A stretch of DNA of 64,000 bases from Saccopteryx bilineata. Lineage: Eukaryota > Chordata > Mammalia > Chiroptera > Emballonuridae. The notes beneath the pieces are model-generated. The model worked only from the letters and a program-made list of their open reading frames with translations, was not told the origin of the DNA and made no database searches. Positions 58,737 to 64,000 of this stretch are shown here, in pieces. Within the stretch, counting starts at the first letter, position 1; each line of letters starts with the position of its first letter. The DNA is taken from positions 56,251,809-56,315,808 of the forward strand of contig NC_089494.1 of assembly GCF_036850765.1 (NCBI RefSeq), given 5' to 3'. The translations under genes were made by a program, and so were the position numbers.

Positions 58737-59459
58737 GATAGCATCAAAGCCAAGGAGGCCGTGGGACATCATTCCAAGTTAGGCAGCCCTGTGGAATGTT
58801 ACAGCTGAAATGGAATTGGTTCTCAGACATCCCTGTGGAATGTTACAACTGACATGGTTTGGTTCTTAGGCCAGCTGTGAAACATGTTTGCTTTTTCTCC
58901 TGAGTACATGAGGAGTTTGGAAGAACTGGGTGGGCTAGTTATTGTTTGTTTGTATTTTGTGTTTTTTATTTGTTTGTTTTTATGGGCTAAGTGTGATGGA
59001 ATTTACAACACATCTATCCACGGTGAGCCTGCCTTGCAATCCAGAGATCTTGGCCTGCAGATGCTGGAAGTTATTTTTTTTCTTTTGTGAACATGCTGTA
59101 AAAGGTATAAGAAGATGCTGATTTTGATTCTGGTGAGTTACCTACCCTAGATAATTGATTACTTTTAAAAGTTGCAATAATTGCATTAAACTACCAGGGC
59201 TCTATTTTGGTTGCTAAGGAAAGAAAGAATTCACCAAATTAAGTTGTGCTTTGAAAAATTAATACATGAAGTTTCTTTCTTCCCATGGAAAATGACTTTG
59301 TGACCATATTCTAGATACTAAGATTAGAGCCATGCATTCTGCTATAGGTGTATGGTGAGTAGGAAGCCTGGTATGCTAATAAAGGCCTCGAGGACTCCTC
59401 CCCAGCACCAGAGTGAGCCCTAAAAGGCACTTAAAAAGTGCTCTTTTTGGTGGGGCAAT
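58737..59459. other. Unique-looking sequence
   Basis: 58780-58870 holds a near-duplicate pair: 'ccctgtggaatgttacagctgaaatgg' and 'ccctgtggaatgttacaactgacatgg' about 55 bp apart. No gene recognised. Confidence 0.5.
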
Positions 59460-59770
59460 CTATAGTTTTTATATTTTTAAATAAAAATTATATATATTTA
59501 AGTTGTACAACATGATTTGATATACATTTATATGAGGAAATGATTGCTATAGTCAAGCCGATTAACATATCCATTTCCTGATATAATCACTTATTTTGTG
59601 TGTGGTGAGAACAACTGAAATCTACTCTCTAAGCAAATTTCTAGTATTCATTGTCATACCATTAACTCTAGTCATCATGTTGCACAATAGATAGCTATAC
59701 TTTTCATCCTATGTAACTATAACTTTGTACCCTTTGACCAGGATCTCTTAGAAGATGGCGAATGATATAG
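59460..59770 (-). repeat. Old antisense L1 3' UTR-like fragment
   Basis: 'atatatttaagttgtacaacatgatttgatatacatttatatgaggaaatgattgctatagtcaag' and 'ccattaactctagtcatcatgttgcacaatagat' are common L1M 3' UTR text in reverse. Confidence 0.85.
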
Positions 59771-61241
59771 GTCTAAAGTCCATATTAGTGTCAATGCTAT
59801 GTTAAAGTTTGTTAATGTATTTACTATTAAAATTTTTTTTTGGAAATTCCAAGTACATACAACATAATACCTTCTCAGGAATATTTTTAAAATAGAGTTT
59901 AAAGGTAAACAATCTGAATATTGATGGTAAAGGATATTACTCCTTTTTTTTCTACAAGTAGTTTTGAAGAAATCTTATACCGAATGTATATAGTATACAA
60001 AAATAAAGCAAGGCCCTTTACTTTATAAAGTGAATCTTATTTGCTGTTTCTGACATTCTTACATATGTTTAACATTAGGGGCGTTTTGATTTTAGGCACC
60101 TTGTAAACAAGGTGAGATACCCAATGTTCTATGCTTCGTTCTGAAAATCTATCCTTTTCTTTAAAAATTTTCTTATGAAAATTGTGAAGTAGGTTGCTAA
60201 AAGAAATACATCTCTGTTCTGCTAAGCCTTGATAGCACCTTCTCCTGTAGTTTTTGCCCATCCCTTTAAAGTGATGCTAATCTTCAAATCTCTTGCACAG
60301 TGAAGAGAACATTGGTTTAGGTACCATTTTCCAATCCTTAACCTTAGGTAAACATCTCCACAGGTCCATAATTTTATATCTATAATTCCTGAAATCCAAG
60401 AAGATATGAAAATAAGAAGTTTTGTAATTCATCTTGATGGCAAAACTTGACTTGAGCTGATGTGAAGTTAATAACAGTCTTTATTTATCCTATCTAGGAT
60501 GAACAAGCACAGGTTCTGCTACAGAAATGTTAATGTGCCTAATTATAAAGTGTAACCCCGACCCCACTAGAGGCATTATACAATTCATGTTATATGCAGA
60601 GTATTATCTTCCTAAAATTTGAAAGCATTTGAATTCTGAAATGCACCCGACAATGAGCGTTTTTAGATAGAGACTGAAGGCCTATCATCAGATATTATAG
60701 TTTCTTTTTAAACTTTTATTACTAAGGAGCTGCAAGTATGGAAATACTAAAAATAATTTAGACATACGATCTCTCATGGACTATTTTATAAGGCAAGAGA
60801 AGTACAGAGAAAGAAAAAGCGAAACAGAGCATTGGGCAATTGCTGAATCAGTGACACCCAATGCTGTTTCTCATAGTACATTCAAATGTTGTCCAAGGAG
60901 TTCATGAGGCACAAAATCAATGGAATTCAGGCAGCAAAAGTAGAAGTGCATTCTTCTATGATATGGGTACATACACACACACACACATGCATGCTTGTAT
61001 GTGTGTTCATTCATGTATATCTCTAACTATCTCCAGGGAAGGGTGTCTGACCAGCAGCCTGTAAAGAGTCAACTCTACCCATGGGTGTGTCATGTTTAAC
61101 CTTCTCCAAAATGCTGTGTTATATAAGTGCTCTGGATATTTCTTTTTTAAACACAAATATTTTGGGTTGTAGACACAACTAAATGTGGCACCTAAGAACT
61201 ATTATATTATTAGAACTGTACACTCTTATGTACAAAAGATC
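59771..61241. other. Unique-looking AT-rich sequence
   Basis: No gene or repeat recognised; short (CA)n at about 60972-60986. Confidence 0.4.
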
Positions 61242-61249
61242 CTCTATTG

Positions 61250-61545
61250 CAATGGTCCCAAACCACTGGACCATGGACTGGTCCCAGTCCGTGGGCCATT
61301 TGGTACTGGACCACAGAGAAAGAATAAATAATTTACACTATTTCTGTTTTATTTATATTTAACTCTGAACGATGTTTTATTTTTTAAAAATGGCCAGATT
61401 CCCTCTGTTACATCCATCTAAGACTCACTCTTGACGCTTGTCTCGGTCAAGTGATACATTTATCCGTCCCACCCTAAAGGCCCGTCTGTGAAAATATTTT
61501 CTGACATTAAACCAGTCTATGGCCCAAAAAGGTTGGGGACCACTG
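61250..61545. mobile_element. 296-bp non-autonomous hAT, perfect 8-bp TSD
   Basis: Ends caatggtcccaaaccactgg and (right reversed) cagtggtccccaaccttttt. TSD ctctattg at 61242-61249 and 61546-61553. Interior 'cttgacgcttgtctcggtcaagtgatacatttatcc' and 'ctatttctgttttatttatattt' are shared by a hAT family I recognise from bats. Non-coding. Confidence 0.92.
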
Positions 61546-61553
61546 CTCTATTG

Positions 61554-64000
61554 GATCCTGACTTGTGCCTTTCGAGAGTTTTAATGAGAACCTAAAACTC
61601 ATTTAAAGAAATCTGAATAGAACCTTAAATGTGTGCTTTATCAATACTGCCTACCAGGAATTCCTTCCAGTAATTTTTGTCATTTTTGGTAAGTATTTTG
61701 TGTCCTCCATGCTCTTCACTTCACATGTACACGTCGAAGTTTTTATATCTTGTGATCTATATCATTGCTGCTAGTTTCTGGGGTATAGCTAACTTTTTCC
61801 TTCCTTTAAGGCTGTGTCGATGGCTCTTGTATCTTATAGTACAGTAATGGAAGAAGGAGGAGGATGAAAGGAAAAGATATGAATTTGTGGTAGCTGGGGT
61901 AGGTAGGATGTATAGATTTAACTATAGATTTTTAAAACATAAGCAGTCAAAGACTGTGGTATTAAAAATACATCCTAACATGTATGTTTATTTTCTTCTT
62001 ACACAGAATACATTTAAATTTTTATTGTTTAAGAAATTTGTTTTAGAGTAAAATTGATTGTATTTTACCCTGGTGCTAGCATAGCCCTGCACATTTTTTA
62101 CTGTCATTATTATTTTAATTTGGAGACAGGCACATAGGGGTTAAAAGATATTTAAACTTGCTCTTTAATGGATATCTATGTCAAACATACGGTCCTTTTT
62201 TGTGTTATAATTGTAATAGCCTCTAGTGATTTTGTTTGTCTATAGAGAAGTTCCAGGAACCTACAGCTATTTTGATTTTTGCAGCTTTTATGATAAGTCC
62301 TTATAATATAGACTACTGATTTGTTCTCTGTATCCGGCTCATTGTTGAAAAGCCAGAGCTATTTTTAACATTTACACAATTTCAATAGATGAGTCTTCAT
62401 TCCACAAGATTTGGTGCTAAATCTGTGGAGCCTTTCGTAATCATATCCTTTTTGTGGTTTGCTTGAATTTGATCACAGTGGCTGATTTCATGCATTGATA
62501 ATGAAGGCTTAGGTTGCCTGTTTCTCGGCTTAAATCCACCTCAGACTTGTAGGTTGACAGTGCTTCTGGTTTCAGCACGCGTGGAGATATAGAATCGAAA
62601 TTGCTCTGCTTTCTTTACAAATGATTCAGAGTGTGCCTGTCCTTCCCTAAAATGTTGCCAGCGTGTAAAGGATTTTCAATGAGCAGTGCAATAAGCCAGC
62701 ATCTGGGAAGGTTTGGAGCTGCACTGATGTAGCGTGGTACTGTCACACAGATCATCAGGATTGGAGCCAAGTCTCGGTAGCACTGTGCATTACCCTGGTT
62801 ACATACTGGAAGTTTGTTTGTCCAACTTGGTTGCTTTCGAAGGTGGTGAAAGCCCTGCCAGGATGTGGAGTGGACTTCCTAGCAGAGGTGAGCATTTTTA
62901 TTCTGAAACTTGGACGCAGGGATCTGGGATGTCAGTAACAGATTCTTTTGTATGCTGTGTTGAATCCTTGGGAGTTATCAATTGTGTTTATCACGTCACG
63001 CTGACAGATCCGAAGGGGCAATGCTGAAGAGCAAAATATATGATGCTTTAATTTTATTGGGAAGTTAACTCCTTAAATGGGTGGGATAGCATTCTTCTCT
63101 TTCTGTGCTAGCTGTTTGCCAAGGACATCTTACCAGTAGGTGACTTCCTTTGTATTTTAAACATTCGGAACAAGTCAGTGATATTGTGCGATTTTGCTAG
63201 CATTACATTAAGTAGCTAATTATCAGTGTTATATGCTTCAGGTATATTAAAAAAGGGCTGGGTGGGAACTAAACGTACTTTGTAGATTCTTTCATGTGAA
63301 ATGTATATAGGAGGAAACAAGTGATGTTTACAAGATAACTGAGAAAGTAAATCAAATGGATTACATACTGGATTTGATACCTTGTTAAGCTTGACATTAT
63401 TAATAGTCAAAAATTATGATCTGTCGTGCACTGGACAACCTACAGTAATTGATTTCTAGAGATGGTATGTTGAAGGGGACGAGAAAATTCGCAGCGTTTC
63501 CTCCTAAAGCATGATTTAATCAGAAGTGATGTTTTAAATGTAGCAGATTTTATTATTTAAATATAAATAAAGTATTGACACTCAACTGGGAAGTTAAATT
63601 ACTAGATTATCATGCCCAGAGAGGTCTGATATGGCATTATAAGTGTAGAGTATTTCAAAGCCAACTCTGTAAGGGCAAACTCAAAGTTAGCCTCTGAGTA
63701 GATGGAGTCCTATTGCTTAGGCTCTTCTACACTTTAATTCCTACATGATGAGAAGCTGTTTCTAAAGAAGAAAGGACTGTGAGAGTTACGATTCAAATAG
63801 CAGCTTGCTTATTAAGTGTCTGCTGTTTAGAATGTCAGGTCCGCAGAGAAATCTATTTTTATTTGATTTGAAACTGACAGGGCGCATGGGGTATGTATAT
63901 ATATATATATATGTGTGTGTGTGTATGTGTTTGTGTTTTTCCTGCTAAATTTATTTGAGGCAGCTGTTTTATAGCTTTCAGCTCTAAAGTTATAGAAAAG
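61554..64000. other. Repeat-poor sequence to the window end
   Basis: No TE recognised over 2.4 kb apart from a (TA)n(TG)n microsatellite at 63895-63930. No splice-flanked coding exon found. The 97-codon frame at 62734-63027 has no recognisable motif. Confidence 0.5.
63895..63930. repeat. (TA)n(TG)n microsatellite
   Basis: tatatatatata followed by tgtgtgtgtgtatgtg. Confidence 0.95.

Noticed and set aside
62734..63027. 97-codon frame as a possible exon
   Set aside because: No matching acceptor/donor pair and no recognisable protein motif.

Overview
This window is mammalian nuclear DNA, almost certainly from a bat. It carries a dozen or so copies of tRNA-derived SINEs of the chiropteran Ves type (head reads GGCCCTGGCCGGTTGGCTCA), bat-style L1 elements, and several non-autonomous hAT and Tc1/mariner elements of the kind known to have invaded bat genomes. 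The long SINE with a tandem CACCAGGGGGCG core, plus a second SINE type built on repeated 'GGGCTCAAGCCAG' units, makes me lean to a rhinolophoid (horseshoe or leaf-nosed) bat. That placement is inference. Ancient repeats shared by all placentals (MIR, L2, MER5-type hAT, MLT1 LTR, L1M) are also present.

Only one host coding feature is supported: a single internal exon at 33335-33658 on the + strand. It has good acceptor and donor sites and encodes the first JAZ-type C2H2 zinc finger of a ZNF385-family protein (ZNF385B most likely, ZNF385D possible). Everything else is read as very long flanking introns or 5' sequence of that gene, filled with transposable elements.

Layout. 1-12 kb: MIR, several SINEs (1.36, 2.84, 3.9, 6.26, 8.5, 10.2 kb), a short hAT element (5.03 kb) and a TA-flanked TIR element (11.17 kb). 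12-17.5 kb: a 5'-truncated L1 with target-site duplications (TSDs), then SINEs and old L1M pieces in both orientations. 17.5-24.5 kb: mostly unique sequence with L2, MER5-like and SINE copies. 24.6-30.0 kb: a nearly full-length dead L1 with a perfect 13-bp TSD and a block of its own ORF2 inserted into ORF1. 30-32.5 kb: a SINE and a decayed DD34D mariner. 33-38 kb: the exon, MIR, a SINE, and an MLT1 LTR split by a 77-bp MITE. 39-42.1 kb: an antisense old L1 interrupted by three SINEs and a MITE. 42-45.7 kb: ancient repeats, hAT and another DNA-transposon remnant. 45.7-55.0 kb: an older, nearly complete L1 carrying nested insertions (SINEs, an 87-bp micro-L1, an LTR-like block, a SPIN-type hAT with perfect TSD, another L1 3' end). 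55.6-56.55 kb: a long-TIR mariner sitting in a SINE tail, then a palindromic MITE. 57-64 kb: a SINE, two larger hAT elements with 8-bp TSDs, an L1M piece and a repeat-poor end.

The most notable system-level observation is that the long Ves-type SINEs carry one or two tandem copies of the 13-base CTCF core CCACCAGGGGGCG. I find 11 exact copies in this window, nine pointing one way before 53 kb and three pointing the other way after 54 kb (counting the duplicated sites separately). If CTCF binds them, this SINE family has been seeding oriented chromatin-loop anchors in this genome.
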